Below are positions 17,291 to 27,400 of a DNA stretch of 64,000 bases, piece by piece. The number at the start of each line of letters is the position of its first letter. The stretch's first letter is position 1. Below the pieces are notes generated by a model. That model was not told the origin of the DNA. It worked only from the letters and a program-made list of their open reading frames with translations, and ran no database searches. The stretch covers positions 3,726,001-3,790,000 of the forward strand of contig NZ_CP051293.1 in NCBI RefSeq assembly GCF_013170805.1, in the 5' to 3' direction. This stretch comes from Mesorhizobium sp. NZP2077. GTDB lineage: Bacteria; Pseudomonadota; Alphaproteobacteria; Rhizobiales; Rhizobiaceae. The position numbers and the translations under genes were made by a program.

Positions 17291-17400
17291 TTGTCGTTCG
17301 TGTCCACCCTGATATTCCAAACGCTCTATACGCTGCCAGCATACCATGATCAAATTCGGGCGCGATTGCGCCGCGCGCGTGGCTCGCCTATCCCTGAAAA

Positions 17401-18351
17401 ATGTCGCCGCTCACAGAAACCGTGCTTTTTGTCTTCAGCCTGGTCGCGCTCGGTTATCTCGCCGGGCTGACCGGCTATCTCAGACCGGCGAGCGGCGAGG
17501 GGATATCGGACTTCGCGGTCTCGGTGGCGATGCCGCTGCTTCTGTTCCAGACGATGGTGAATGCCGATTTCCATGGCGTCGCGCCTTGGCCGCTGTGGGG
17601 GGCTTATTTCACGGCGGTGGCGATCACCTGGGCAGCGGGCCATCTTGTCACCACGCGGATCTTCGGGCGCGACGCGCGCGCCGGCGTCGTTGGCGGCGTG
17701 TCGTCGGCCTATTCCAATGTCGTGTTGCTCGGCGCTCCCTTCATTCTTGGCATATTCGGCCCGAGCGGCTTCGAAGTGCTGTCGCTGCTGGTTTCCGTGC
17801 ACCTGCCTGTGATGATGATGGCCTCGATCGTGCTGTTCGAGATGTTCGGTCGCAGCGGGGGTGAACCTGTCCATCCGTTGCGCGTTATCCGCAACTTCCT
17901 GAGACGGCTGTTCATCAATCCGTTGATCATCGGCATCCTGCTCGGGCTGGCATGGCGGCTCAGCGGCGTGCCGCTGCCGGACCTCATCATGCGGCTGGTC
18001 GATGCGCTTGCCGACACGGCAGGGCCGGTGGCGCTGTTTGCCATGGGGCTCAGCCTGCGCCGCTTCGGCGTTTCCGGCAATGTCCGGCCGGCATTGGGGC
18101 TTTCGGTGCTGAAACTGTTCCTGATGCCGGCGCTGGTGCTCGCCTTCGTCTGGCTGCTCGGCCTGCCGCCGATGACGGCCAAGGTGGCCGTCGTGGTGGC
18201 GGCGCTACCGTCCGGCATCAATTCCTATCTCATCGCCGTGCAGTTCAACACCGGCCAGGCATTGGCATCGAACCAGATGACCATCGCCACCGCCTGCGCC
18301 GCCGTCACCACGGCTTTCTGGCTGACCGTGGTGCTTCACGTCTACGGCTAG
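17401..18351 (+). CDS. AEC family transporter (auxin efflux carrier-like)
   Basis: 316-aa membrane protein with about ten hydrophobic segments arranged as two inverted halves, typical of the AEC/bile-acid-arsenite-riboflavin group. Typical stretches are GYLAGLTGYLRP, AMPLLLFQTM in the first half and the conserved LPSGINSYLIAVQFN crossover near residue 280. Such carriers export organic anions or auxin-like acids; substrate unknown. It starts 110 bp from the divergent caspase-like gene and stands alone. Confidence 0.88.
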   Translation: MSPLTETVLFVFSLVALGYLAGLTGYLRPASGEGISDFAVSVAMPLLLFQTMVNADFHGVAPWPLWGAYFTAVAITWAAGHLVTTRIFGRDARAGVVGGVSSAYSNVVLLGAPFILGIFGPSGFEVLSLLVSVHLPVMMMASIVLFEMFGRSGGEPVHPLRVIRNFLRRLFINPLIIGILLGLAWRLSGVPLPDLIMRLVDALADTAGPVALFAMGLSLRRFGVSGNVRPALGLSVLKLFLMPALVLAFVWLLGLPPMTAKVAVVVAALPSGINSYLIAVQFNTGQALASNQMTIATACAAVTTAFWLTVVLHVYG

Positions 18352-18529
18352 TTCGTCTTCGGCTGGTTTCGCGCTGGCCCAAAGCCTATATGCCATCTTG
18401 CAATTGATTGCGTGGCTTGCCCTAGGTAAAGAGCACTGGCTCCAGTGTCCCGGCCTCGATACCATCGGGCACGTCCATCGAAGAAAATCCAGATACCGGC
18501 CCGTCAGTGCGCCGAGCGGAGGCTAAACC

Positions 18530-19987
18530 ATGCTTCAGAAAACCAGCCATTTCATGCGGCAGGCCAATCTCATCAACGGCGAATGGGTGCAGGCCGACAG
18601 CGGCCAGACTGTCGACGTCAACAACCCGGCCACCGGCCTCAAGATCGGCACGGTGCCGAAGTCCGGCAAGGCCGAGACCCGCCGCGCCATCGAAGCCGCC
18701 GCTGAGGCCTTCAAGACCTGGCGCAAGACCACCGCGCTCGAGCGCTCGAAGCTGCTGCGCAAGCTGCATGACGCGATGATGGACAATCAGGACGTGCTGG
18801 CCGAACTGCTCACCATCGAGCAGGGCAAGTCGCTGTTCGAATCGAAGGGCGAGATCGGCTCGGCCGCGGCCTACATTCTGTGGTTCGCCGAGGAAGGCCG
18901 CCGCACCTATGGCGACGTCGTGCCCTCGCCATGGGCGGACCGCCGCATCCTGGTGACCAAGGAGCCGGTCGGCGTCATCGCCGCCATCACACCGTGGAAT
19001 TTCCCGTCCTCGATGCTGGCCCGCAAGCTCGGCCCGGCACTCGCGGCCGGTTGCACCGCTGTGGTCAAGCCGGCCTCGCAGACGCCGTACTCGGGTCTTG
19101 CCTGGGGCGCGCTGGCCGAGGAAGTCGGCTTCCCCAAGGGCGTCGTCAACATCCTGACCGGTTCGGCCAGCGAGATCGGCGACGAGATCTGCGCCAATCC
19201 GCTGGTGTCGAAGATCACCTTCACCGGGTCGACCGAGGTCGGCAAGCTGCTCATCCAGAAGTCGTCGGTGACCGTCAAGAAAGTGTCGATGGAGCTTGGC
19301 GGCAATGCGCCGTTCATCGTCTTCGACGACGCCGACCTCGAGCGTGCGGTTGCCGGTGCGATCACCGCCAAGTACCGCAACTCCGGTCAGACCTGCGTCT
19401 GCACCAACCGCTTCCTCGTCCAGGCCGGCGTCTATGACAAGTTCGTCGAGAAGCTCGCCGACGCCAGCAACGGGCTGAAGGTCGGTTCCGGCCTTGAAGA
19501 CGGCGTCCAGCAGGGACCGCTGATCGACGAGAAGGCGGTCGAGAAGGTCGAAGAACTGATCGCCGACGCCACCTCGAAGGGTGGCAAGATCGTCGCCGGC
19601 GGCAAGCGCCATGCGCTCGGCGGTTCGTTCTTCCAGCCGACGGTCATCGCCAATGCGACGCCCAAGATGCGCTTCATGAAGGAAGAGATTTTTGGCCCGG
19701 TTGCGCCGGTGTTCAAGTTCGAGACCGAAGCGGAAGCAATCGCGCTCGCCAACGACACCGAATTCGGCCTTGCCTGTTATTTCTACACCGGCGATCTCGG
19801 CCGCGCCTTCCGCGTCATGGAAGGGCTGAAATACGGCATGGTCGGCGTCAATGAAGGCCTTATCACGACGCCCGAGGCGCCGTTCGGCGGCGTCAAGGAA
19901 TCAGGCCTCGGCAAGGAAGGCGGCCATCAGGGCATCGAGGATTACCTCGATACCAAATATGTGTGCATCGGCGGCCTCGGGCTCTGA
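18530..19987 (+). CDS. gabD: NAD(P)-dependent succinate-semialdehyde dehydrogenase
   Basis: 485-aa aldehyde dehydrogenase oxidising succinate semialdehyde to succinate, the last step of GABA degradation. Motifs: cofactor-binding TPWNFPSSMLARKLGPAL, general base E255 in MELGGNAPFIVF, nucleophile C289 in NSGQTCVCTNR, the paired Cys typical of GabD. The ATG at 18530 gives MLQKTSHFMRQ, and a second in-frame ATG eight codons later is possible. No gabT or regulator is adjacent; a hairpin follows the stop. Confidence 0.92.
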   Translation: MLQKTSHFMRQANLINGEWVQADSGQTVDVNNPATGLKIGTVPKSGKAETRRAIEAAAEAFKTWRKTTALERSKLLRKLHDAMMDNQDVLAELLTIEQGKSLFESKGEIGSAAAYILWFAEEGRRTYGDVVPSPWADRRILVTKEPVGVIAAITPWNFPSSMLARKLGPALAAGCTAVVKPASQTPYSGLAWGALAEEVGFPKGVVNILTGSASEIGDEICANPLVSKITFTGSTEVGKLLIQKSSVTVKKVSMELGGNAPFIVFDDADLERAVAGAITAKYRNSGQTCVCTNRFLVQAGVYDKFVEKLADASNGLKVGSGLEDGVQQGPLIDEKAVEKVEELIADATSKGGKIVAGGKRHALGGSFFQPTVIANATPKMRFMKEEIFGPVAPVFKFETEAEAIALANDTEFGLACYFYTGDLGRAFRVMEGLKYGMVGVNEGLITTPEAPFGGVKESGLGKEGGHQGIEDYLDTKYVCIGGLGL

Positions 19988-19999
19988 TAGACTGGTCCT

Positions 20000-20040
20000 G
20001 AGATGGGGAGGCCAATCGCCTGCCCATCTCTTATGGGAAA
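20000..20040 (+). terminator. Possible terminator after gabD
   Basis: GAGATGGG (20000-20007) pairs with CCCATCTC (20033-20040), with an inner AGG/CCT extension. There is no real U tract, only TTAT, so it may be a weak or Rho-assisted terminator. Confidence 0.4.
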
Positions 20041-20079
20041 ACCGGCCGAACTCTTCTGGATCTACTGGCGTTTGCGGGC

Positions 20080-21102
20080 ATGGCTATGAAGGACGGCGAG
20101 GTTTTCGGCACGACGCAGGCGGGCGAGGCGGTGCGCCGCTTCACGATCAGGGGCGGCGGTATCACTGCCAACGTCATCGGGCTCGGTGCTGTCATCCAGG
20201 ATTTGCGCCTGACCGGGCACGACGCGCCGCTGGTGCTCGGCTACGACAATCTGGAAGCCTATGAGACCAACAACACGTTCTTTGGCGCGGTCGTCGGTCG
20301 CTACGCCAATCGCATCCATGATGGCCGTTTTACCATCGCCGGCAATCGCTACCAAACCGACCAAAACTTCCTCGGCAAGCACACGCTGCATGGCGGCTCG
20401 CAAGGCTATTCGCATCGGCCTTGGACAGTTTCTTTGCACGGCAGGGATTTTGTTACGCTGACGCTGCACGATCCCGACGGCACGATGGGCTTTCCCGGCG
20501 CACTCGACCTCACCTGCACCTACCGGCTGAAGATCCCCGGTACGCTCAGCGTCGAGCTGACGGCGACCTGCGAGGAGCCGACGCTGTGCAATCTCAGCCA
20601 GCATTCCTATTTCAACCTCGACGATGGCGGCGTCGGCGACATTCTCGACCACAGGATGATGCTGAATGCGGGCGCCTATCTGCCTGTCGACGGCGACATG
20701 ATCCCGACCGGCGTGGTCAAGCCGGTTGACGGCACGCCTTTCGACTTTCGCCAGGCGCGGCCGCTGCGCATGGAGACTGAGGGCGAGCAACTGCCCTACG
20801 ACCAGAATTTCTGCCTTGCCTCGACGCGCGGGCCGTTGCGGCAAGCGGCGTGGGCGCAAGGAGCCAGTTCCGGCGTCGAGATGGAGGTCTGGACCACGGA
20901 GCCCGGCGTCCAGCTCTATACCGGCCAGTATGTGACGCCGCGCAAAGGGCTGGAAGGGCGAGACTACAAGGCTTTTTCCGGCTTCTGCCTGGAGCCGCAG
21001 ATATGGCCGGATGCACCGAACCGGCCGTATTTCCCACAGGCAACCCTGTGGCCGGGCGCCATTTATCACCACGTGACGGAATATCGATTCCGTCTACCCT
21101 AG
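20080..21102 (+). CDS. Aldose 1-epimerase (GalM family)
   Basis: 340-aa mutarotase that interconverts alpha and beta anomers of aldoses. Family features: N/R binding motif VVGRYANRIHDGRF, catalytic His in KHTLHGGSQGYSHRPW, second His in SQHSYFNL and a C-terminal region CLEPQIWPDAPNRPYFP. The ATG at 20080 is followed by a second one two codons on (MKDGEV), equally possible. It is convergent with kdgK 12 bp away; the two may both serve sugar catabolism but are not co-transcribed. Confidence 0.92.
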   Translation: MAMKDGEVFGTTQAGEAVRRFTIRGGGITANVIGLGAVIQDLRLTGHDAPLVLGYDNLEAYETNNTFFGAVVGRYANRIHDGRFTIAGNRYQTDQNFLGKHTLHGGSQGYSHRPWTVSLHGRDFVTLTLHDPDGTMGFPGALDLTCTYRLKIPGTLSVELTATCEEPTLCNLSQHSYFNLDDGGVGDILDHRMMLNAGAYLPVDGDMIPTGVVKPVDGTPFDFRQARPLRMETEGEQLPYDQNFCLASTRGPLRQAAWAQGASSGVEMEVWTTEPGVQLYTGQYVTPRKGLEGRDYKAFSGFCLEPQIWPDAPNRPYFPQATLWPGAIYHHVTEYRFRLP

Positions 21103-21114
21103 GATCGACAGACC

Positions 21115-22035
21115 TCAGCTGTCGAACGCCGCTCTTAGTGTCTCGAACGGCGCCAGCGCGCCACGAACCTGCACCACGGCGGCGGCGACGCGATGGGCCC
21201 GGCGGACAGCTTCCCGCGGGCCATGGCCGGCAAGACGCGCCGCGAGATAGCCGCCATTGAAGGAATCGCCGGCGCCGGTGGTGTCGACGGGGGCCGCGAC
21301 ATGGATCGCCGGCACGTCGTGCAGTGTCCCGCTTTCGGAAATTAGCGCCGGCTGCTCGCCGTTCTTGACGACGACCTCGCCGACCCATTGCCGTAGCCGC
21401 TCTGCGGTCGCCTGCGGCGTTGCATCCTCAAACAGCATTTGCTCGTCGGGGAAGGTTGGCAGTGCGATGTCGGTAACGGCAAGCGCCTCGACGATAGCCG
21501 TTTGCGCTTCCTCGCGCCGGCGCCAGAGCCGTGGCCGGTAATTGGGGTCGAAGGCGATCAGCGAGCCCGCCGCCCGCGCCTTGGCCACGGCCATCAGCAG
21601 TGTTTTGCGCGCGGCATCGTTCAGAATTGCCAAAGTGATTCCGGAAAAGTACACAAGTTCCTGATTTTCCAGGTTTTTCGACAGAGCCGTGGGATCCGAG
21701 GCGAGCTGCCGCGCGGCGGCGTCGCCGCGCCAGTAGGTGAAGGAGCGCTCGGCGCCTGTCAGCGTGATCGCATAGAGACCGGGCCGCGCGCCCGGGATCA
21801 CCGGACTGGAACCGATGCCGATGCCGTTTTCGGCGAAGAAGCCGATCTGGCCCTGCGAGAAGGGATCGTCGCCGAAGGCCGAGACATAGGTCGCCGGGCG
21901 GTCGCCGCTCAGCGCGTGCAGCGCCCACAGCGTGTTGAACGTGTCGCCGGCAAAACCCATGCGCCAGTTCGGGCCGGCCTGGCCCGACAGTTCGAGCATG
22001 CATTCGCCGATCGAGGCGACGCCGTTTCCTGCCAT
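21115..22035 (-). CDS. kdgK: 2-keto-3-deoxygluconate kinase-like PfkB sugar kinase
   Basis: 306-aa ribokinase-family enzyme. N-terminal MAGNGVASIGECMLEL and GDTFNTLWAL are the KdgK type; the C-terminal PfkB signature DTTGAGDSFNGGY holds the catalytic Asp and anion hole. It would phosphorylate 2-keto-3-deoxygluconate to KDPG. The ATG at 22035 has GGAGG eight bases upstream, much better than the farther upstream start of the frame. Specificity among PfkB kinases is inferred from the N-terminal signature only. Confidence 0.87.
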   Translation of the reverse strand: MAGNGVASIGECMLELSGQAGPNWRMGFAGDTFNTLWALHALSGDRPATYVSAFGDDPFSQGQIGFFAENGIGIGSSPVIPGARPGLYAITLTGAERSFTYWRGDAAARQLASDPTALSKNLENQELVYFSGITLAILNDAARKTLLMAVAKARAAGSLIAFDPNYRPRLWRRREEAQTAIVEALAVTDIALPTFPDEQMLFEDATPQATAERLRQWVGEVVVKNGEQPALISESGTLHDVPAIHVAAPVDTTGAGDSFNGGYLAARLAGHGPREAVRRAHRVAAAVVQVRGALAPFETLRAAFDS

Positions 22036-22186
22036 CTGCAATCCTCCGATGATTTCGGTGCTGTAGCTTTTTGCCGGCGGCAGCGCCATGGTTGGCAAGC
22101 AGGCTTTTTTGCGCCACAGCGTTTTCCCACAGGCTGGCGGGACGCGATCCACCCAGCAGAACGTTATCCGCAGAAGAGGAACCGGT

Positions 22187-22636
22187 TTGGCATCGATATG
22201 GCGTTATCTCCTGGCGGGTCTTGGTCTGGCTGCTCTGCTGGTCGGCGTCCTCGCGGTCGTCTATTTGACGGCGCCGCAATCGGCGCAGCTTGCCGGCCCG
22301 GATGTCTCGCGGACGAAGAAAACCGACAACGGGCTGTACATGGCGAGCTTCGTTCCGGAACGGGGCGTGGTGCGGCAGGGCGAACTGGAATCCTGGCTGC
22401 TGACCCTGAAAACAAAGACAGGGGCTTCGGTGGAGCGCGCCGCGATCGCCATCTCCGGCGGCATGCCGCAACACAATCATGGCCTGCCGACCAGCCCGCA
22501 GGTGACCGATTACCTGGGCGAGGGCCGTTACCGTATCGACGGGCTGAAATTCACCATGAGCGGCTGGTGGCAACTTCGTTTCGCCATCTCGTCCGGCGCC
22601 GGCTCCGACACGGTGCTGTTCAACGTGGTCCTGTGA
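22187..22636 (+). CDS. FixH/YtkA-like membrane-anchored protein
   Basis: About 149 aa: one N-terminal membrane helix (WRYLLAGLGLAALLVGVLAVVYL) and a periplasmic beta-sandwich domain with GMPQHNHGLPTSPQV, a His-rich loop seen in FixH/YtkA-type domains linked to metal or cytochrome maturation. The best start is a TTG at 22187 with AGAGGAA seven bases upstream; an ATG at 22088 lacks a ribosome site and would add an unlike N-terminus. It lies eight bases before a di-haem peroxidase gene, so it probably assists that lipoprotein. Confidence 0.7.
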   Translation: MASIWRYLLAGLGLAALLVGVLAVVYLTAPQSAQLAGPDVSRTKKTDNGLYMASFVPERGVVRQGELESWLLTLKTKTGASVERAAIAISGGMPQHNHGLPTSPQVTDYLGEGRYRIDGLKFTMSGWWQLRFAISSGAGSDTVLFNVVL

Positions 22637-22643
22637 GCGATCG

Positions 22644-23843
22644 ATGAAGCGCCTTTTCTACTTTCTGGCGCTGATGGTCGCCGTCGTCCTCGTCGGCTGC
22701 GGCAAGCCGGATTTCTCCGACGCCGAGAAGAAGACCATCGCGTCGCTGGCGCTGAACACCTTGCCGTCGCTGAAACCCGACACCACAAACCGGTTCGCCG
22801 ACGTGCCGGCCGCTGCGGCGCTCGGCTCGACGCTGTTCTTCGACCTCGGCATGAGCCGCGACGGCACGGTCTCGTGCTCGACCTGCCACAAGATCGACCG
22901 CCAGTTCCAGGACGACCTGCCGCAAGCCGTCGGCGTCGGCCGCACCAACCGTCGCACAATGGCATTGGCGGGCGTGGCGCGTGATCCCTGGTTCTTCTGG
23001 GACGGCCGCCGCGACAGCCTGTGGGCGCAAGCGCTGACACCGCTGGAAAACCCGCTGGAACAGGCCGGCAACCGCGCCGCCTACGCGCACTACATCAAGG
23101 CGCGCTTCGGCGAACGCTATGAACGCATTTTTGGACCGCTGCCGGACTTTTCCGGCATTCCGTTGAATGCCAGCCCGCTCGGAACGGATGCCGAAAAGAC
23201 TGCCTGGAACGCGATGAGCGATGGGCAGCGTGACGCCATCAACCGCGTCTTTGCCAATATCGGCAAGGCGATCGCCGCTTTCGAACGCTCGATCGAGCCG
23301 GCGCAGACGCGCTTCGACCGATTTGCGCTGGACCTTGCCACCGGCGCTGAGCCGAAGGGCGATGCGGTCTTTACGCGGGAAGAAATCCTTGGGCTGAAAC
23401 TGTTCATCGGCAAGGCCAATTGCGTGACTTGCCACAACGGCCCGCGCTTCACCGACAACAGTTTTCACAACACCGGCGTGCCGCCTGTCGCGGATCTGCC
23501 GCCGGATCGCGGTCGCATCGATGCGGTGGCACAGGTCGAGGCCGACCCGTTCAACTGCTTCGGCGCTTATCGCGATGGCGATGCGAGCGCCTGCGGCGAG
23601 CTGCGTTTCATGGTCAAGGATGCGCCGCAACTGATCCGCGCCTACAAGACGCCTTCGCTGCGCGGCGCTGCCACGCGGCCGCCCTATATGCATGCCGGGC
23701 AGTTTTCCTCGCTCGACGAGGTGGTGGCGCACTACGCCAAGGCTGCGCCCAGCGTTGAGGGGGTATCCGAAATCCACCCGTTGCAGCTATCGGATCGCGA
23801 ACGCGCGGCGCTGGTGGCGTTTTTGAAGACTTTGGCGGAATAA
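22644..23843 (+). CDS. Di-haem cytochrome c peroxidase/MauG-like lipoprotein
   Basis: 399 aa. A lipoprotein signal ends VVLVGC at C19. Two c-type haem motifs are present: C78-S-T-C-H82 and C260-V-T-C-H264, the arrangement of bacterial cytochrome c peroxidases and MauG-like oxidases. The block RRTMALAGVARDPWFFWDGRRDSLWAQA is typical of the MauG/CcpA family. It would act at the periplasmic face, reducing peroxide or oxidising a partner protein. It is coupled to the preceding FixH-like gene and runs up to putR on the opposite strand with one base between the stops. Confidence 0.9.
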   Translation: MKRLFYFLALMVAVVLVGCGKPDFSDAEKKTIASLALNTLPSLKPDTTNRFADVPAAAALGSTLFFDLGMSRDGTVSCSTCHKIDRQFQDDLPQAVGVGRTNRRTMALAGVARDPWFFWDGRRDSLWAQALTPLENPLEQAGNRAAYAHYIKARFGERYERIFGPLPDFSGIPLNASPLGTDAEKTAWNAMSDGQRDAINRVFANIGKAIAAFERSIEPAQTRFDRFALDLATGAEPKGDAVFTREEILGLKLFIGKANCVTCHNGPRFTDNSFHNTGVPPVADLPPDRGRIDAVAQVEADPFNCFGAYRDGDASACGELRFMVKDAPQLIRAYKTPSLRGAATRPPYMHAGQFSSLDEVVAHYAKAAPSVEGVSEIHPLQLSDRERAALVAFLKTLAE

Positions 23844-23844
23844 A

Positions 23845-24297
23845 CTATCGATCCTTCACTGTCTCCATCGCCACGAAGGTCGAAGTCTGGGCGACATGGG
23901 GAAGCGCCGAGATCCGCTCACCCAGCACGCGGCGATAGGCGGCGATGTCCTTGGTGCGGACCTTCAGCAGATAGTCGAAGCTCGACGCCATCATGTGGCA
24001 CTGCTCGATCTCCGGCACGCTCTGGACGGATCGGTTGAAGGCGTCGAGCGCGGCGGAGCGGGTATCGGACAATTTTACCTGCACGAAGGCGACATGGCCT
24101 TCGCCCATGCGCTCGCGATCGATGATCGCCTGGTAGCCCCTGATATAGCCGTCCTTCTCCAGCCGCTTGACCCGCGCCTGCACCGGTGTCTTCGACAGGC
24201 CGACCTTTGTCGCCAGTTCCGACATGGAAAGCCGGCCGTTGCTTGCCAGCGCCGACAGGATATTCCGGTCGATGCGGTCCAATTGGTCTTCAGTCAT
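23845..24297 (-). CDS. putR: Lrp/AsnC family regulator of proline catabolism (PutR)
   Basis: 150-aa Lrp/AsnC regulator: HTH in residues 9-60 (LDRIDRNILSALASNGRLSM...LSKTPVQARVKRLEKDGYI) and C-terminal RAM ligand domain with QCHMMASSFDYLLKVR. Divergent orientation to putA with a 163-bp intergenic region matches alphaproteobacterial putR/putA pairs, where PutR senses proline and activates putA. The ATG at 24297 is preferred over a TTG one codon upstream. PutR identity rests on the neighbourhood. Confidence 0.87.
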   Translation of the reverse strand: MTEDQLDRIDRNILSALASNGRLSMSELATKVGLSKTPVQARVKRLEKDGYIRGYQAIIDRERMGEGHVAFVQVKLSDTRSAALDAFNRSVQSVPEIEQCHMMASSFDYLLKVRTKDIAAYRRVLGERISALPHVAQTSTFVAMETVKDR

Positions 24298-24460
24298 CAA
24301 AAAGGCAGTCCATTTGTTGATCTTATGTCGCTATGATGGATCAAATGGCCTGTCATGTCGATTTCTTTGGACCGACTGAAATTCGCGCCTGTGCTAGCTT
24401 GCGCCATTCGGTCCGGTGACCGCCGGCCCGCTCCCTGATGCTCGCTCCACAGGACCCGCC
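24298..24460. promoter_or_regulatory. putR-putA divergent promoter region
   Basis: 163 bp between the divergent starts, AT-richer than its surroundings around 24300-24370. An Lrp-type protein would be expected to bind here; no single unambiguous operator could be picked out by eye. Confidence 0.5.
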
Positions 24461-27400
24461 ATGCCGCTCGACACCATCCGCCAGCAGATCCGTGCCAACT
24501 ATCTTCCCGACGAAGACGAAGCCGTGAAGCGGCTGGCCGAGGCGACAGGGCTTTCGGCCGGGGATCGCAATGCGATCTCGGCGCGAGCCGCCGATCTGGT
24601 GCAGGCGGTGCGCGGCTCGTCCGATCCCCGCCTGATGGAAGTCTTCCTCTCCGCCTACGGCCTGTCGACCAAGGAAGGCGTGGCGCTGATGTGCCTGGCC
24701 GAGGCGCTGCTGCGCGTGCCGGACACCGAGACGATGGACGATCTCATCGCCGACAAGATCGCGCCGCATGACTGGTCGGCCCACTCGGGCGGCTCGAGCT
24801 CGATCTTCGTCAATGCCTCGACCTGGGCGCTGATGCTGACCGGCCGTGTGTTGGACGAGGGCGAGGGTGGCATCGAAGGCACGCTGCGTTCGATGGTGCG
24901 CCGGTTGGGCGAGCCGGTCATCCGCAAGGCGGTGGCCGCCGCCATGCGCGAGATGGGCGAACAGTTCGTGCTTGGCCGCACCATCGCCGAAGCCGTCAAG
25001 CGCGGCCGGTCGATGATTCAGAAGGGTTATCTCTATTCCTTCGACATGCTGGGCGAGGCGGCCCGCACCGAGGCCGATGCTCTGCGCTATCTCAAGGCCT
25101 ATGCCGATGCGATTTCCTCGCTCGACTCGGGTTCCAACGGCCCAGACATCCGTCAGAACCATGGTATCTCGGTCAAGCTCTCGGCGCTGCATCCGCGCTA
25201 CGAGGTGGCGCAGAAGGAAGAGATGCTGCCTGTCATGGCCGAGCGGCTGTTGTCGCTGGCGCTCGCCGCGCGGCATTCGCGCATGGGGCTCAACATCGAC
25301 GCCGAGGAAGCGGATCGTCTCGATCTGTCGCTCGACGTCATCGAGCGGGTGCTGGCCGAGCCGGAACTCGCCGGCTGGAACGGCTTTGGCGTCGTCGTCC
25401 AAGCCTACGGGCCACGTGCCGCGTTTGCCATCGACTGGCTTTACGCGCTGGCCAAGAAATACGACCGCACCATCATGGTGCGGCTGGTCAAGGGCGCCTA
25501 TTGGGACACCGAGATCAAGCGGGCGCAGACGCTGGGGCTCACGGGTTATCCCGTCTTCACCCGCAAGGCCAACACTGACGTCTCCTACATGGCTTGCGCG
25601 AAGAAACTGCTTGGCATGACCGACCGCATCTATCCGCAGTTCGCCACCCACAACGCCCACACCGTCGCCGCCATCCTGTCGATGGCCGGAAATCGCGACT
25701 CCTTCGAGTTCCAGCGCCTGCATGGCATGGGCGAGGCCCTGCACGAGACCGTGCGCCAGGCCGAAGGCACGCGCTGCCGCATCTATGCGCCGGTCGGCGC
25801 GCATTCCGATCTGCTTGCCTACCTTGTCCGGCGGCTGCTGGAGAACGGCGCCAACTCTTCCTTCGTGCACCAGTTGACCGACGAGGATGTCGAGCCGGAG
25901 GACATCGCCCGCGATCCGCTCGAGACAGTCGAGGACCAGGGGCCCGCCGCCAATCCGGCGATTGCCCGGCCGTCCCAGATATTTGGCTCCGGCCGCCGCA
26001 ACTCGAAAGGGTTTGACATCACCGATACGGTGACGCTGGCGGCGATCAACAAGGCCAAGGCCGCCTTTGCCGGGCCGGACCGCTGGCATGCCAAGCCGAT
26101 CACGCGCGCCGCCGGCTATGGCAAGCAGCGTCCGATCGTCAATCCGGCCAAGCCTGACGAAGTGGTCGGCACGGTTAGCGAGGCCGCCGCCAAGCAGGTG
26201 GCGACCGCCGTACGCTTCGCCGTGGAGGCGCAGCCTGCCTGGGCAAAACGTCCGGTTGCCGAGCGTGCCGCCATCCTCGACCGCGCCGCCGACCTCTATG
26301 AAGCCAACGCCGTCGAGTTTTTCGCGCTGGCCACCCGCGAGGCCGGCAAATCGCTGGCCGATGGTGTGGCGGAAGTGCGCGAGGCCGTCGACTTCCTGCG
26401 CTACTACGCCGCTGAAGCGGCCAACAACGAAGCCGGCACGCAGGCGCGTGGCGCCATTGTCTGCATTTCGCCATGGAATTTCCCGCTCGCCATCTTCACC
26501 GGTCAGATCGCGGCGGCACTCGTCACCGGCAATTCGGTCATCGCCAAGCCGGCCGAGCAGACGCCGCTGATCGCCTTCCGCGCCGTCGAACTGCTGCGCG
26601 AGGCCGGCGTACCGGAGGACGTGATCCAGCTTCTGCCCGGCGACGGTCCATCGGTCGGCGGCCCGCTGACCGCCGACCCGCGCATCGCCGGCGTCTGCTT
26701 CACCGGCTCGACCGAGGTCGCCAAGCTGATCGAGAAGCAACTGGCCGAGACCGCGGCACCCGACGCGATGCTGATCGCCGAGACCGGCGGCCTCAACGCC
26801 ATGATCGTCGATTCCACCGCGCTGCCCGAACAGGCTGTGCGCGATATCCTGGCCTCGGCCTTCCAGAGTGCCGGCCAGCGCTGCTCGGCGTTGCGCGTGC
26901 TCTATGTCCAGAAGGACGTCGAGAAGAAGATGCTTGAGATGCTGAAGGGCGCCATGGAAGCGCTCAACATCGGTGATCCCTGGCAGATTTCAACCGATGT
27001 CGGTCCGGTCATCGATGATGAGGCGCAGGCCTCGATCCGTGACTATTGCACGAAGAAAGGTCTCGAGGGCCGGCTGATCGCCAAGCTCGAGGCGCCGAAG
27101 GACGGCCGCTTCGTTGCGCCGCATGTCTTCCGGGTCAAGGGCATCGAGGAGATGGACCGCGAAGTGTTCGGGCCGGTGTTGCATGTCGCCACCTTCGACT
27201 CCGATGAGATCGATGCGGTCATCGCCGCGATCAACCGCAAGGGTTATGGCCTGACCTTCGGCCTGCACACCCGCATCGAAGGCCGCGTCCAGCATTTCGT
27301 CGACGGCATCCATGCCGGCAACATCTATGTCAACCGCAACCAGATCGGTGCCGTTGTCGGATCGCAGCCCTTTGGCGGCGAGGGGCTGTCCGGCACCGGG

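Noticed and set aside
18422..19612. A 396-codon open frame opposite gabD, and similar long frames opposite the hybrid kinase and the SPFH gene.
   Set aside because: All coincide with clear genes on the other strand and have no ribosome site or recognisable domain.
24353..26740. A 795-codon open frame on the minus strand opposite putA.
   Set aside because: It mirrors the codon structure of putA, whose motifs are certain. Long antisense frames are common in GC-rich coding DNA; composition is arginine/glycine/histidine-rich and unlike a real protein.
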